A stretch of DNA of 64,000 nucleotides from NCBI RefSeq assembly GCF_014654205.1, contig NZ_BNAW01000016.1:92447-156446 (forward strand), in the 5' to 3' direction. The first letter of the stretch is position 1. Each line of letters opens with the position of its first letter. The position numbers and the translations under genes were made by a program. The notes below the pieces were generated by a model, which was not told where the DNA came from, made no database searches, and was given only the letters and a program-made list of their open reading frames with translations. Shown one piece after another: positions 7,557 to 16,286 of the stretch. Source of the DNA: Amycolatopsis bullii (GTDB lineage: Bacteria; Actinomycetota; Actinomycetes; Mycobacteriales; Pseudonocardiaceae).

Positions 7557-8780
7557 ATGACCGAAGTCGCCGAACCCGCCACCGCCGACGCCGTCTTCCC
7601 ACTCGTGCGGAGCTGCCCGTTCGCTCCGCCGCCGGCGTACGAGAAGCTGCGCGAAAGCGGTCCGGTCCACCGCGTCAAGCTGCAGTCCGGCCAGGAGGCG
7701 TGGGCGATCACCCGGCTCGAAGACGTCCGCCAGATGCTCACCGACCCGCGGTTCAGCTCCGACCGGTTCAACCCGGGGTTCCCGTTCCTGACCAAGCAGG
7801 GCCGTCCGGTCCGCCGGACCAACTTCACCGCGTCGCTGATCAACATGGACCCGCCGGAGCACGGCGCGGCCCGCCGCGAGGTCGTCGGCGAGTTCACCGT
7901 CCGGCGGATGAAGGCCCTGGAACCGCGGATCCAGCAGATCGTCGACGAGCACATCGACGCGATCCTGGCCGGGCCGAAGCCCGCCGACCTGGTCTCCGCG
8001 CTGAGCCTGCCGGTGCCGTCGCTGGTCATCTGCGAGCTGCTCGGCGTCCCCTACGCCGACCACGAGTTCTTCCAGGTGCGCAGCTCCACGCTGTTGAACC
8101 GGGACGTCGACCAGGACACCCGGGTCAAGGCGGTCGACGAGCTGCAGGAGTACCTCGACCGGCTCGTCGCCGGCAAGGAGGCCGACCCGACCGACGACCT
8201 GCTCGGCCGCCAGATCCTCAAGCAGCGCGAGGAGCACGGCGAGGCCGACCACGACTCGCTCGTCTCATTGGCGTTCCTGCTGCTCATCGCCGGGCACGAG
8301 ACGACGGCGAACATGATCTCGCTCGGCACGGTCGCGCTGCTGGAGAACCCGGACCAGCTGACGATCATCAAGAACGACCCGGGCAAGACCCTCGACGCCG
8401 TCGAGGAGCTGCTGCGGTACTTCACCATCGCCGAGTTCGCGACCTCGCGCGTCGCCACCGAGGACGTCGAGATCGGCGGGCAGCTGATCCGCGAAGGCGA
8501 GGGGGTGCTCGGGCTGAGCTACTCCGGCAACCGCGACGAGACCGCGTTCGAAAACGCCGGCGAGCTCGACCTCGAGCGCGGCGCGCGGCACCACGTGGCG
8601 TTCGGCTTCGGACCGCACCAGTGCCTCGGCCAGAACCTCGCCCGGATGGAACTGCAGATCGTCTTCGACACGCTGTTCCGCCGCATCCCGGAGCTCAAGC
8701 TGGCCGCGCCGGTGGACCAGCTGCCGTTCAAGCACGACTCGTCGATCTTCGGTCTCTACTGCCTGCCCGTGACCTGGTGA
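7557..8780 (+). CDS. Cytochrome P450, CYP105-like (first of a tandem pair)
   Basis: This soluble class I P450 of 407 residues has the I-helix AGHETTANM, the ExxR motif in EELLRY and the heme loop FGFGPHQCLGQNLAR with Cys356 as iron ligand. Segments such as GEFTVRRMKALEPRIQQIVD and ALSLPVPSLVICELLGVPYA are typical of CYP105. GGGGG precedes the ATG at 7557. It reads into a close paralogue 10 bases downstream and then a ferredoxin, so electron delivery is provided in the operon. A reductase is not encoded nearby. The substrate cannot be read from sequence. Confidence 0.93.
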   Translation: MTEVAEPATADAVFPLVRSCPFAPPPAYEKLRESGPVHRVKLQSGQEAWAITRLEDVRQMLTDPRFSSDRFNPGFPFLTKQGRPVRRTNFTASLINMDPPEHGAARREVVGEFTVRRMKALEPRIQQIVDEHIDAILAGPKPADLVSALSLPVPSLVICELLGVPYADHEFFQVRSSTLLNRDVDQDTRVKAVDELQEYLDRLVAGKEADPTDDLLGRQILKQREEHGEADHDSLVSLAFLLLIAGHETTANMISLGTVALLENPDQLTIIKNDPGKTLDAVEELLRYFTIAEFATSRVATEDVEIGGQLIREGEGVLGLSYSGNRDETAFENAGELDLERGARHHVAFGFGPHQCLGQNLARMELQIVFDTLFRRIPELKLAAPVDQLPFKHDSSIFGLYCLPVTW

Positions 8781-8790
8781 GGGGGACGCC

Positions 8791-9990
8791 ATGACGACCG
8801 TCGAAGAACGCGAATTCCCGATGACCCGCACGTGCCCGTTCGCGCCGCCTGCGGCGTACGAGGAGATCCGCGAGAGCGAGCCCGTCTCGCGGGTCCGGCT
8901 GCCCGACGGCGGCGACGCCTGGGTGGTCACCCGGCACGAGGACGTCCGGACCGTGCTGAACGACCGGCGCTTCAGCGCCGACCGCCAGCACCCGGACTTC
9001 CCGCAGCTGGTCAAGGGCGGGTTCCGGCGCCAGGGCGACGAGCGCACCATGATCACCATGGACGCGCCCGAGCACGGCCCGGCCCGCAAGGCCGTGCTCG
9101 GTGAGTTCACCGTGCGCCGGATGGAAGCGCTGCGGCCGCGGATCCAGGAGATCGTCGACGACCGGATCGACGCGCTGCTGGCCGGCCCGAAGCCCGGTGA
9201 CCTGGTCGAGGCGCTGTCGCTGCCGGTGCCGTCGCTGGTCATCTGCGAGATGCTCGGCGTCCCGTACGCCGACCACGACTTCTTCCAGACCCACACGGCG
9301 AAGCTGATCAAGCGCGCGACCCCGCCCGAAGAGCGGCGGGCGGCGTTCGACACCATCCGCGAGTACATGGCGGACCTCATCGCGAAGAAGGAGGCGAACC
9401 CGCCGGACGACCTGCTCGGCCGGCAGATCGTCAAGCTCCGCGAAGAGGGCACCTACCGGCGGGAGTCGCTGGCCGCGACGGGGTTCCTGCTGCTGGTCGC
9501 GGGCCACGAGACGACGGCGAACATGATCTCGCTGTCCACCGTGGCCTTCCTGCGCAACCCCGAACAGCTCGCGATGATCAAGGCCGACCCGGGCAAGACG
9601 CTCGACGCCGTCGAGGAGATGCTGCGGTACTGGACGATCGTCGACGCGGCTACGGCTCGCCTGTGCGTCGAGGACATCGAGGTCGGCGGGCAGCTGATCC
9701 GCGCGGGCGAGGGCGTCCTGGCGCTGGGATACGCGGCGAACCGTGATCCGCGCGCGTTCGACGACCCGGACACCCTCGACATCGAACGCGGCGCGCGGCA
9801 CCACGTGGCGTTCGGCTTCGGGCCGCACCAGTGTCTCGGCCAGAACCTGGCCCGGATGGAACTGCAGATCGTCTTCGACACGCTGTTCCGCCGGATCCCG
9901 GACCTCGCGCTGGCCGCCGACGTCGACGAACTCCCGTTCAAGGACGACGCGAACATCTACGGCCTGTACCGGCTGCCGGTGACCTGGTAG
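8791..9990 (+). CDS. Cytochrome P450, CYP105-like (second of a tandem pair)
   Basis: The 399-residue paralogue shares long identical stretches with the preceding P450, including AGHETTANMISL and the heme loop with Cys348. It differs in the B-C and F-G regions that usually set substrate choice, and its threonine-bearing I-helix is intact. The ATG at 8791 follows a GAGGGGG ribosome site. The pair probably arose by tandem duplication and then diverged. The ferredoxin gene follows after 37 bases. Confidence 0.93.
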   Translation: MTTVEEREFPMTRTCPFAPPAAYEEIRESEPVSRVRLPDGGDAWVVTRHEDVRTVLNDRRFSADRQHPDFPQLVKGGFRRQGDERTMITMDAPEHGPARKAVLGEFTVRRMEALRPRIQEIVDDRIDALLAGPKPGDLVEALSLPVPSLVICEMLGVPYADHDFFQTHTAKLIKRATPPEERRAAFDTIREYMADLIAKKEANPPDDLLGRQIVKLREEGTYRRESLAATGFLLLVAGHETTANMISLSTVAFLRNPEQLAMIKADPGKTLDAVEEMLRYWTIVDAATARLCVEDIEVGGQLIRAGEGVLALGYAANRDPRAFDDPDTLDIERGARHHVAFGFGPHQCLGQNLARMELQIVFDTLFRRIPDLALAADVDELPFKDDANIYGLYRLPVTW

Positions 9991-10027
9991 AGAACGAACT
10001 GCCATCCCACCACAGGAGAGAAGGACC

Positions 10028-10222
10028 ATGAAGATCATCGCGGACACCGGCAAGTGCGTCGGCGCCGGTCAGTGCGTGCTCACCGAGCCCGCCCTGTTCG
10101 ACCAGAGCGAGGACGACGGCACGGTCATCGTGCTGAACGACCAGCCGGAGGGCGAACTGGTCGAGAAGGCCCGCGAAGCGGTGCACATCTGCCCCAGCCA
10201 GGCCCTCTCCCTCCAGGAGTGA
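10028..10222 (+). CDS. 3Fe-4S ferredoxin, P450 redox partner
   Basis: The 64-residue protein has CVGAGQC near residues 11-17 and CPSQAL near residue 56. This is the three-cysteine pattern of actinobacterial [3Fe-4S] ferredoxins that feed electrons to P450s. A GGAGAGAAGG ribosome site precedes the ATG. It is the last gene of the P450 operon and is followed by a strong terminator. Confidence 0.92.
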   Translation: MKIIADTGKCVGAGQCVLTEPALFDQSEDDGTVIVLNDQPEGELVEKAREAVHICPSQALSLQE

Positions 10223-10227
10223 CCGCG

Positions 10228-10263
10228 CGAAGGCCACCTCGAGCCGGCTCGAGGTGGCCTTCG
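10228..10263. terminator. Bidirectional terminator, perfect 36-base palindrome
   Basis: A perfect inverted repeat fills the gap between two convergent operons (P450/ferredoxin and the sugar ABC genes) and can serve both strands. Confidence 0.8.
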
Positions 10264-10266
10264 GCG

Positions 10267-11100
10267 TTACTTGACCGCGCCCATGGAGAGGCCGCGGACC
10301 AGGTGGTTCTGAGCGATCCACCCCACGATCATCACCGGCAGCGAAGCCAGCAGAGCCGCGGCCGAAAGCTGCGCCCAGTACAGGCCCTCGCTGGTGATGA
10401 AGCCGACCAGGAACACCGGGACCGTGCCCGCCCGCGCCGCCGTCAGGTTGACCGCGTAGAAGAACTCCGTCCACGAAAAGATCACGCAGATCAACGCCGT
10501 CGCCGCGATCCCGGGCGCGACCACCGGCATGATGATCTTGCGCAGCAGCGTCGGCAGGTTGGCGCCGTCGATGCGGCCCGCCTCGATCATCTCGTGCGGC
10601 ACCTCGAGGAAGAACGACCGCATCATCCAGATGGCCAGCGGCAGGTTCATCGACGTGTACAGGATGACCAGCGCCCACACCGTGTCGAGCAGCTCGGTGT
10701 TCTGCGAGATCACGTACAGCGGGATGATCGCCGCCACGATCGGGAGCATCTTCGTCGACAGGAAGAACCCGAGCGCGTTCGACGTGCCCTTCACCGGCGC
10801 CAGCGACAGCGCGTACGCCGCCGGGACGCCGAAGAGCAGCACCAGCACCGTCGACAGGATGGTCACGAACGCCGAGTTCGACAGGTACGGCAGGAACCCG
10901 CCGCTCAGGACGTTGCCGAGCTGCTCGAACGTCGGGGTGAAGAACAGCTTCGGCGGGTCCGTGTAGGCGTCCGCCTCCTGCTTGAAGGCCGTGAGGATCA
11001 TCCACAGCAGCGGGAAGACGAACAGGATCGCGATCACCCAGGTCGCGACGGTCAGCGACCCCTTGCCGTAAGCCCGCTTGCGGGGCGCCACCGTGGTCAC
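10267..11100 (-). CDS. Sugar/polyol ABC permease (MalG-type)
   Basis: Carbohydrate-uptake (CUT1) inner-membrane permease of 277 residues with about six transmembrane helices. The EAA loop that docks the ATPase is EAGRIDGANLPTLLRKIIMP. The GTG start overlaps the stop of the upstream permease as GTGA, giving translational coupling. It is the last gene of a four-gene operon. No ATPase is encoded with it, as in other actinobacterial CUT1 operons served by a shared MsiK-type ATPase. Confidence 0.9.
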   Translation of the reverse strand: MTTVAPRKRAYGKGSLTVATWVIAILFVFPLLWMILTAFKQEADAYTDPPKLFFTPTFEQLGNVLSGGFLPYLSNSAFVTILSTVLVLLFGVPAAYALSLAPVKGTSNALGFFLSTKMLPIVAAIIPLYVISQNTELLDTVWALVILYTSMNLPLAIWMMRSFFLEVPHEMIEAGRIDGANLPTLLRKIIMPVVAPGIAATALICVIFSWTEFFYAVNLTAARAGTVPVFLVGFITSEGLYWAQLSAAALLASLPVMIVGWIAQNHLVRGLSMGAVK

Positions 11101-12029
11101 TTGATCCCTCCGCTCACCGAGAACGTCCGGAACATCAGGCGCAGCGCGAAGGTCGCGACGATCATCGTCAGGATGACCACGACCACGCCCATCGCCGACG
11201 ACTGGCCGACGTCGAAGCCCTCGAACGCGCGCTGGTAGATGTAGTACGGCAGGTTGGTGCTCGCCGTGCCCGGGCCGCCCTGGGTCATCAGGAAGATCGC
11301 GTCGAAGCTGTTCACGATGTAGATCGCGCCCAGCAGCGTCGCCAGCTGCAGGAACCGGGACAGGTGCGGCAGCGTGATCGAGACGAACGTCCGCCACCGG
11401 CCCGCACCGTCCACATTGGCCGCTTCGAGGACGTCCTTGGCCTGGCTCTGCAGGCCGGCCAGGATGAGCAGCATCATGAACGGCGTCCACTGCCACACGA
11501 TCTGGGCCATCACCGACGCGAGCGGGAACTCCGAAAGCCAGTCGACGTCGGTGCCGAAGACGAAGTGCAGCAGCCCGTAGGTCGGGTCGAACATCGTCGT
11601 CTTCCACAGCAGCGCGCCCGCCGCCGGCAGGATGAGGAACGGCGTGATCAGCAGCGTCCGGACGACGCCGCGGCCGAGGAACTTGCGGTCGAGCAGGATG
11701 GCCAGGCCGAGGCCGAGCAGCAGCGCGACGAACACGCACACCACGGTCAGCAGCACCGTGTTGAGCAGCGCGACCAGGAACGTCGTGTCGCTGAAGACGT
11801 CGACGTAGTTCTGCAGGCCGACGAAGTGCCGAGAGCCGGGCCGGACCAGGTTCCACGACTGGAACGAGTAGAACACGGTGAGCAGGAACGGCAGCTGAGT
11901 CACCGCGATGACGAAGATCAGCGCGGGCAGCAGCGGCAGCCGCCGCTTGGCCGCGGTGCTCAGGCCGCGTTTCTCCTCGACCTTCGCGTGCGAAGTGGAC
12001 GTCGGGGTGGATACCGAGAGCGTGGACAT
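11097..12029 (-). CDS. Sugar/polyol ABC permease (MalF-type)
   Basis: This is the partner CUT1 permease, with a Ser/Thr-rich cytoplasmic start, about six membrane helices and the EAA loop EAANVDGAGRWRTFVSITLP. The ATG at 12029 shares bases with the preceding stop (TGATG). An in-frame GTG three bases earlier is the alternative. With the next gene it would form the channel for the substrate delivered by the lipoprotein encoded upstream. Confidence 0.9.
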   Translation of the reverse strand: MSTLSVSTPTSTSHAKVEEKRGLSTAAKRRLPLLPALIFVIAVTQLPFLLTVFYSFQSWNLVRPGSRHFVGLQNYVDVFSDTTFLVALLNTVLLTVVCVFVALLLGLGLAILLDRKFLGRGVVRTLLITPFLILPAAGALLWKTTMFDPTYGLLHFVFGTDVDWLSEFPLASVMAQIVWQWTPFMMLLILAGLQSQAKDVLEAANVDGAGRWRTFVSITLPHLSRFLQLATLLGAIYIVNSFDAIFLMTQGGPGTASTNLPYYIYQRAFEGFDVGQSSAMGVVVVILTMIVATFALRLMFRTFSVSGGIK

Positions 12030-13363
12030 CACTGCACCGCCTTGTAGGAGTCACCCACGGTTTGCGCGTAGTCCTGGGACTGCTTCAGCGCGTCTTCGAC
12101 GGATTCGCGGCCGGCGATCGCGGCCGACAGCTGCTGGCTCACCCGGGTGCCCAGGTCCTGGAACTCGGGGATGCCGACGAACTGGATGCCGGGGTAGGGC
12201 ACCGGGTTCGCCATCACCTTCTGCTGGTTCGCCTCCGCGATGCCGTCCAACGTCGGCTTCGCGTACGCCTTCGCCGCGTCGGCGTACTCGGGGATCGCGT
12301 ACGTCGACTGGCGGACGCCCGGCGGGACGCGGTTCCAGCCGTAGGTGTGGCCGACCTTCTGCACGTACGCCTTGTCGGTCATCCAGGCCATGAACTTCCA
12401 GGCCGCGTCCTTGTCCTTGGCCACCTTCGGGATGCCGAGCGCCCAGGTGTAGAGCCAGCCGCTGGCCTGGGTCTTGACCACCGGCGCGGGCGCGTAGCCG
12501 GACTTGCCGACGATCTTGCTGCTCGACGGGTCTTCGTTGGTGCCCGCCATGACCGTCGCGTCGTACCACATCGCCGCGTTGCCCTGGGTGTAGCGCGTGC
12601 CGCATTCGGAGAACCCGGCGCTGGAGGCGCCGACCTCGCCGTGCTCGCGGATGAGGTTGACGTAGAACTTCGCGGCCTCGGTGAACTCCGGCGACGTCAG
12701 CTTGGCGTTCCAGCCCTGGTCGAACCACTGCGCACCGAAGGTGTTGGCCACCGTCGTGAAGGGCGCGAGGCTCTCGCCCCAGCCGGGCTTGCCGCGCAGG
12801 CAGATGCCCGCGACGCCGTTGGCCTTGTCGTCGAGCTTCGCGGCGAAGTCGGCGATCTGCTGCCACGTCGGCTTGGCCGGCATGGTGAGCCCGGCCTTCT
12901 CGAAGAGGTCCTTGCGGTAGGCCAGGAACGACGATTCGCCGTAGAACGGGACCGCGTACATCTGGTTCCGGTACGACAGCGACGTCTTGATGCTGGGGAT
13001 GAAGTCGCCTTCGTCGTAGCCCGGCGTCGACGCCATGTGCGGTTCGAGGTTCTCCAGCCAGCCGTTGGCCGCCCACTGCGGGGCCTCGTAGTTGCTGATC
13101 ATGACGACGTCGAACTCGCCGCCCTCGGTGGCGGTCGACGCGGTGATCTTCGCGCGGGCCTGGTTTTCCGGCAGGGACACGAACTTCAGCCCGATGCCGG
13201 TGGCCTTCTCGAACTCCGGCGCGAGCGCGATCGCGTCCTTCATCTGCGGGTTGGACACGATCGCGATGACGAGCGTGCTGCTGCCGGTGCCGAGCGAGCC
13301 GGCGCCCGCGCAGCCGGTGACCAGCAGCGACGTCGCCGCGAAGAGGGTCAGGAGCTTACGCAC
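12029..13363 (-). CDS. Sugar/polyol ABC transporter substrate-binding lipoprotein
   Basis: The 444-residue extracytoplasmic binding protein has a signal peptide ending in the lipobox LLVTGC. It has the fold of cluster B carbohydrate-binding proteins, visible in FDVVMISNYEAPQWAANGWL and later in YTWALGIPKVAKDKDAAWKF. The GTG at 13363 was chosen because GGAGG lies five bases upstream and the signal peptide begins there. It overlaps the dehydrogenase gene by eight bases. Polyol specificity is suggested by the linked dehydrogenase and SorC-type regulator. Confidence 0.9.
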   Translation of the reverse strand: MRKLLTLFAATSLLVTGCAGAGSLGTGSSTLVIAIVSNPQMKDAIALAPEFEKATGIGLKFVSLPENQARAKITASTATEGGEFDVVMISNYEAPQWAANGWLENLEPHMASTPGYDEGDFIPSIKTSLSYRNQMYAVPFYGESSFLAYRKDLFEKAGLTMPAKPTWQQIADFAAKLDDKANGVAGICLRGKPGWGESLAPFTTVANTFGAQWFDQGWNAKLTSPEFTEAAKFYVNLIREHGEVGASSAGFSECGTRYTQGNAAMWYDATVMAGTNEDPSSSKIVGKSGYAPAPVVKTQASGWLYTWALGIPKVAKDKDAAWKFMAWMTDKAYVQKVGHTYGWNRVPPGVRQSTYAIPEYADAAKAYAKPTLDGIAEANQQKVMANPVPYPGIQFVGIPEFQDLGTRVSQQLSAAIAGRESVEDALKQSQDYAQTVGDSYKAVQ

Positions 13364-14360
13364 GGCCACCTCCGGGGAGGACTTGCACCTTGAGGCCCGC
13401 GCCGCTGCGCATCTTGGCCAGCGCCTCGGGGTACTGCTCGAGCGGCAGGGTGTCGGTGAGCAGCGCGTCCGTGTCGATCGCGCCACTCGCGACCAGGTCG
13501 AGGGCGGCGCCGAAGCTGTGCAGCACGGCCATCGAGCCGACGACGGTGATCTCGTCGTTGTAGATGCGGAACGGCGAAAGCGCGACGCGGGCTTCGGCCG
13601 GGGCGACGCCGAAGACGAGCAGCCGTCCGCCGCGGCGGATCGCGTCGAAGGCGGCTTCGATGGCGGGAGCGGCGCCGGTGCAGTCGACGGCGACGTCGAA
13701 CTTCTCGTCGTTCAGGTCTTTCACATCGGCCGCGGTGGCGACCGCGCCGAGGGCCTGCGCGCGGGGCAGCCGGGCTTCGTTGCGGTCGACCACCGTGACC
13801 TGCGCGCCCGAACGCTGCAGCAGCTGCTGCATGATCAGGCCCATGGTGCCGGCGCCGACGACGAGGAAGCGTTCGCCGGCCTCGACACCGACGCGGCGGA
13901 CGCCGTGCACGGCACAGGAAACGGGTTCGACCAGCGCCCCCTGTTCCCACGTCATCGCGTCGGGCATGCGGTAGCAGGTGGACGACGGGACGGCGACGTA
14001 CTCGGCGAAGGCGCCGTTGACGGTGTCGCCGGTGGCGCCCCAGTTCGCGCAGAGGTTGCCGTGGCCGGCGCGGCACGGGCCGCAGTAGCCGCAGAACAAC
14101 GACGGGTCGACGGCGACGCGGTCGCCGACCTTCCACTCGCCCGGCACGTCCGCGCCGAGCTCGACGATCTCCCCGGCGAACTCGTGCCCGGGGACGATGG
14201 GGTACGGGGTGGGCGGGAAGTGCCCGTCCGCGATGTGCAGGTCGGTGCCGCAGATGCCGCACGCTCCGACCTTGACGACGACCTGACGTTCCCCGGGTTT
14301 CGGATCGGGCACCTCGCCGACCCTGATCTCACCGGGCCGGTCGACGATGGCGGCACGCAT
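13356..14360 (-). CDS. Zinc-dependent medium-chain alcohol/polyol dehydrogenase
   Basis: This MDR-superfamily oxidoreductase of 334 residues has catalytic zinc ligands in GICGTD and PGHEFAGEI. The structural zinc site is the cysteine cluster CGYCGPCRAGHGNLC. The Rossmann motif is VVGAGTMGLI. It resembles sorbitol/threonine dehydrogenases, and oxidation of the imported polyol to a ketose is the likely role. It is the first gene of the operon. A GCTCATATGAGC operator lies 20 bases upstream of its ATG. Confidence 0.9.
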   Translation of the reverse strand: MRAAIVDRPGEIRVGEVPDPKPGERQVVVKVGACGICGTDLHIADGHFPPTPYPIVPGHEFAGEIVELGADVPGEWKVGDRVAVDPSLFCGYCGPCRAGHGNLCANWGATGDTVNGAFAEYVAVPSSTCYRMPDAMTWEQGALVEPVSCAVHGVRRVGVEAGERFLVVGAGTMGLIMQQLLQRSGAQVTVVDRNEARLPRAQALGAVATAADVKDLNDEKFDVAVDCTGAAPAIEAAFDAIRRGGRLLVFGVAPAEARVALSPFRIYNDEITVVGSMAVLHSFGAALDLVASGAIDTDALLTDTLPLEQYPEALAKMRSGAGLKVQVLPGGGRA

Positions 14361-14379
14361 GCCTTACCCCTTCCTCGCC

Positions 14380-14391
14380 GCTCATATGAGC
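14380..14391. promoter_or_regulatory. Operator copy 1 for the SorC-type regulator
   Basis: A perfect 12-base palindrome, GCTCATATGAGC, just upstream of the dehydrogenase operon. A second near-identical copy lies 104 bases away at the regulator's own start. Confidence 0.65.
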
Positions 14392-14483
14392 AACAGTGAC
14401 CTATCGCGTCGAGAACATGTGAAGGCATTACAGGTATGAAGTCGGTATTACGTCAACCTTTCGGCTGGATTTCGCGCTATTAT

Positions 14484-14495
14484 GCTCAGATGAGC
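14484..14495. promoter_or_regulatory. Operator copy 2 for the SorC-type regulator
   Basis: GCTCAGATGAGC, one base different from copy 1. It spans the regulator's ATG, which suits autorepression. Confidence 0.6.
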
Positions 14496-15479
14496 GCATC
14501 TCGTAAGAGCGCTTCGCTCACTGAAGCGATGCTGCTCGCCACCGTCGCCCGGCGCTTCTACGTGCAGGGACGCTCCAAGCTGGAGATTGCCGGCGAGTTC
14601 GGCGTCAGCCGGTTCAAGGTGGCGCGAATGCTCGACACGGCCATGGAGTCCGGCCTGGTCAGGGTGGAGTTCTCGCTGCCGGCGCCGGTGGACCTGGCGC
14701 TGTCGGACGAGGTGCGCTCGGCGTACGGCCTGAAGCGCGCTTTGGTGCTCGAACGCTCAACCGAGCGGGAGCCGAAGGAGGTCGTCCGGGCGAAGATCGG
14801 CTCGCTGGCGGCGCGGTTGCTGGAGGAGATCGCGGTCCCGTCGGACGTCATCGGGCTGTCGTGGGCGCGGTCGGTGAACGCGATGGCGGAGGCGGTGCGG
14901 TCGCTGCCGCGCTGCCCGATCGTCCAGCTCTGCGGGGTGCAGGCCGGGATGGACATGCGCGGCCGCTCGGTGGAGACGGTCAGCCGCGTGACCTCGGTGT
15001 CCGGCGGGGACGCGTACCCGATCTTCGGCCCGCTGGTGCTGCCGGACCGCCGCACGACGGAGACGCTGCGGCGTCAGCCGGGGATCGCGGAGACGTTCGG
15101 CCAGTTCAAGAACCTGACCAAGGCGGTGGTCAGCATCGGCGCCTGGCAGCCGGGCGAGTCGACGGTGTACGACGCCCTGGACGAAGCCGAGCGCGCGGCG
15201 ATCGCGGCCCGCGGGGCGACGGCGGAGGTCGCGGCTCGCCTCTTCGACGCGTCGGGAAACGCTCTCTCCACCGGCTTGGCCCACCACGTCCTGGCGATCA
15301 GCCACGAAGAGCTGATGGCGGTCCCGGAGGTGATCGCCCTCGGCTACAGCCGCCCGAAAGCGGCAGCGGTCGACGCGGTCCTCCGCTCAGGCATGGTCTC
15401 CACGCTCATCACCGACGCGGCCGCCGCGGTCCCCCTTCTCGCCTTGGCCGCCAAGAACCCCGTCGTGAGTGGCAAGTAG
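14490..15479 (+). CDS. SorC/DeoR-type sugar-responsive transcriptional regulator
   Basis: The N-terminal helix-turn-helix is in KLEIAGEFGVSRFKVARMLD (about residues 38-57). It is followed by the sugar-binding domain of the SorC family with GLSWARSVNAMAEAV and the late SAAVDAVL-like helix. The protein has 329 residues from the ATG at 14490; an earlier ATG at 14436 would add 18 residues with no domain. It is divergent from the polyol transporter/dehydrogenase operon, and both promoters carry the same palindrome. It probably releases DNA on binding a phosphorylated sugar or polyol. Confidence 0.9.
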   Translation: MSASRKSASLTEAMLLATVARRFYVQGRSKLEIAGEFGVSRFKVARMLDTAMESGLVRVEFSLPAPVDLALSDEVRSAYGLKRALVLERSTEREPKEVVRAKIGSLAARLLEEIAVPSDVIGLSWARSVNAMAEAVRSLPRCPIVQLCGVQAGMDMRGRSVETVSRVTSVSGGDAYPIFGPLVLPDRRTTETLRRQPGIAETFGQFKNLTKAVVSIGAWQPGESTVYDALDEAERAAIAARGATAEVAARLFDASGNALSTGLAHHVLAISHEELMAVPEVIALGYSRPKAAAVDAVLRSGMVSTLITDAAAAVPLLALAAKNPVVSGK

Positions 15480-15506
15480 GGTTCTACCCGCTTCACCACT
15501 CACGAC
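15462..15506. repeat. Inverted repeat across the SorC-type gene stop
   Basis: GTCGTGAGTGG and its exact complement CCACTCACGAC are separated by 23 bases that contain a smaller GGGT/ACCC hairpin. The left arm lies inside the last codons. It may act as terminator for the regulator gene. Similar GTGAGTG elements may be dispersed repeats in this genus. Confidence 0.55.
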
Positions 15507-15632
15507 AACCCGGGGCGTACGGCGGTCGCGGCCGCGTACTCCGCTGGGGGTAGGCGCGGCCTCGCCGGCTCCGGGACGAAGCCCGGGTCGTGCCCGATGT
15601 GCCCGCACCGCCGCTCGGCGAGCCTGGAACCC

Positions 15633-16286
15633 GTGAAGACTTCTCCCCGCTGGCGCCAGGCCGTCGTCTGGCTGCACGTCGTTTCGTCGGTCGCCTGGAT
15701 GAGCCAGGCCCTCGCCCTCGTCGTCCTGATGTCGTCGGGCGCACCCGCGTGGGCCGACCGGCTCGACTCCGTCCTGCTCGCCCCGATGGCCAACGTCTCC
15801 GCCTTCACCGGCCTCCTGCTCGCCGGCGCCACGGCGTGGGGCTACTTCCGGCACTGGTGGGTGCTCACGAAGTTCGCCTTGACGCTGATCCAGCTCTACG
15901 CCGGGATCTTCCTGCTCTCCCCCGCGCTGCGCGAGTCGGCGGACACCGGCACCGTCGCCTGGCCGCAGATCGCCGGAGCGTCGCTGATGGCGAGCGCGCT
16001 GGCGTTCCAAGCGTGGCTCTCGGTCGCGAAGCCGTGGAAGAAGACGCCGTGGTCCCCCGCGGCGAAGCCGCCCGCCGCGCCGACCTGGGTGTTCGTGGCG
16101 GGCATCGCCGCGCCGGTCGCCGACGTCGCCGCCGGGCTCGCCCTCGGTTTCCCGTCGCCCCTGGCGGAGCTGGTCATGCTGATCGTTCTGCTCGGGTTTG
16201 AGCGGCGACGACGTCGTCGGCGTGCTCAGCGGCCCACCGCCCGAACCCCTCGATCGGCTCCAGCAGCGTCGAGCCCAACGGCGTAA
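15633..16286 (+). CDS. Multi-pass membrane protein, DUF2269-like
   Basis: About 217 residues with four hydrophobic segments (VVWLHVVSSVAWMSQALALV, then ANVSAFTGLLLAG, TLIQLYAGIFLLS and WVFVAGIAAPVADVAAGLAL). The first helix resembles the LHV..S..W start of DUF2269-type proteins. The last 30 residues are very basic and of low complexity and overlap the 3' end of the opposing HxlR gene by 113 bases, so the true end may have been extended by frame loss. The GTG start has no obvious ribosome site. Function unknown. Confidence 0.65.
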   Translation: MKTSPRWRQAVVWLHVVSSVAWMSQALALVVLMSSGAPAWADRLDSVLLAPMANVSAFTGLLLAGATAWGYFRHWWVLTKFALTLIQLYAGIFLLSPALRESADTGTVAWPQIAGASLMASALAFQAWLSVAKPWKKTPWSPAAKPPAAPTWVFVAGIAAPVADVAAGLALGFPSPLAELVMLIVLLGFERRRRRRRAQRPTARTPRSAPAASSPTA

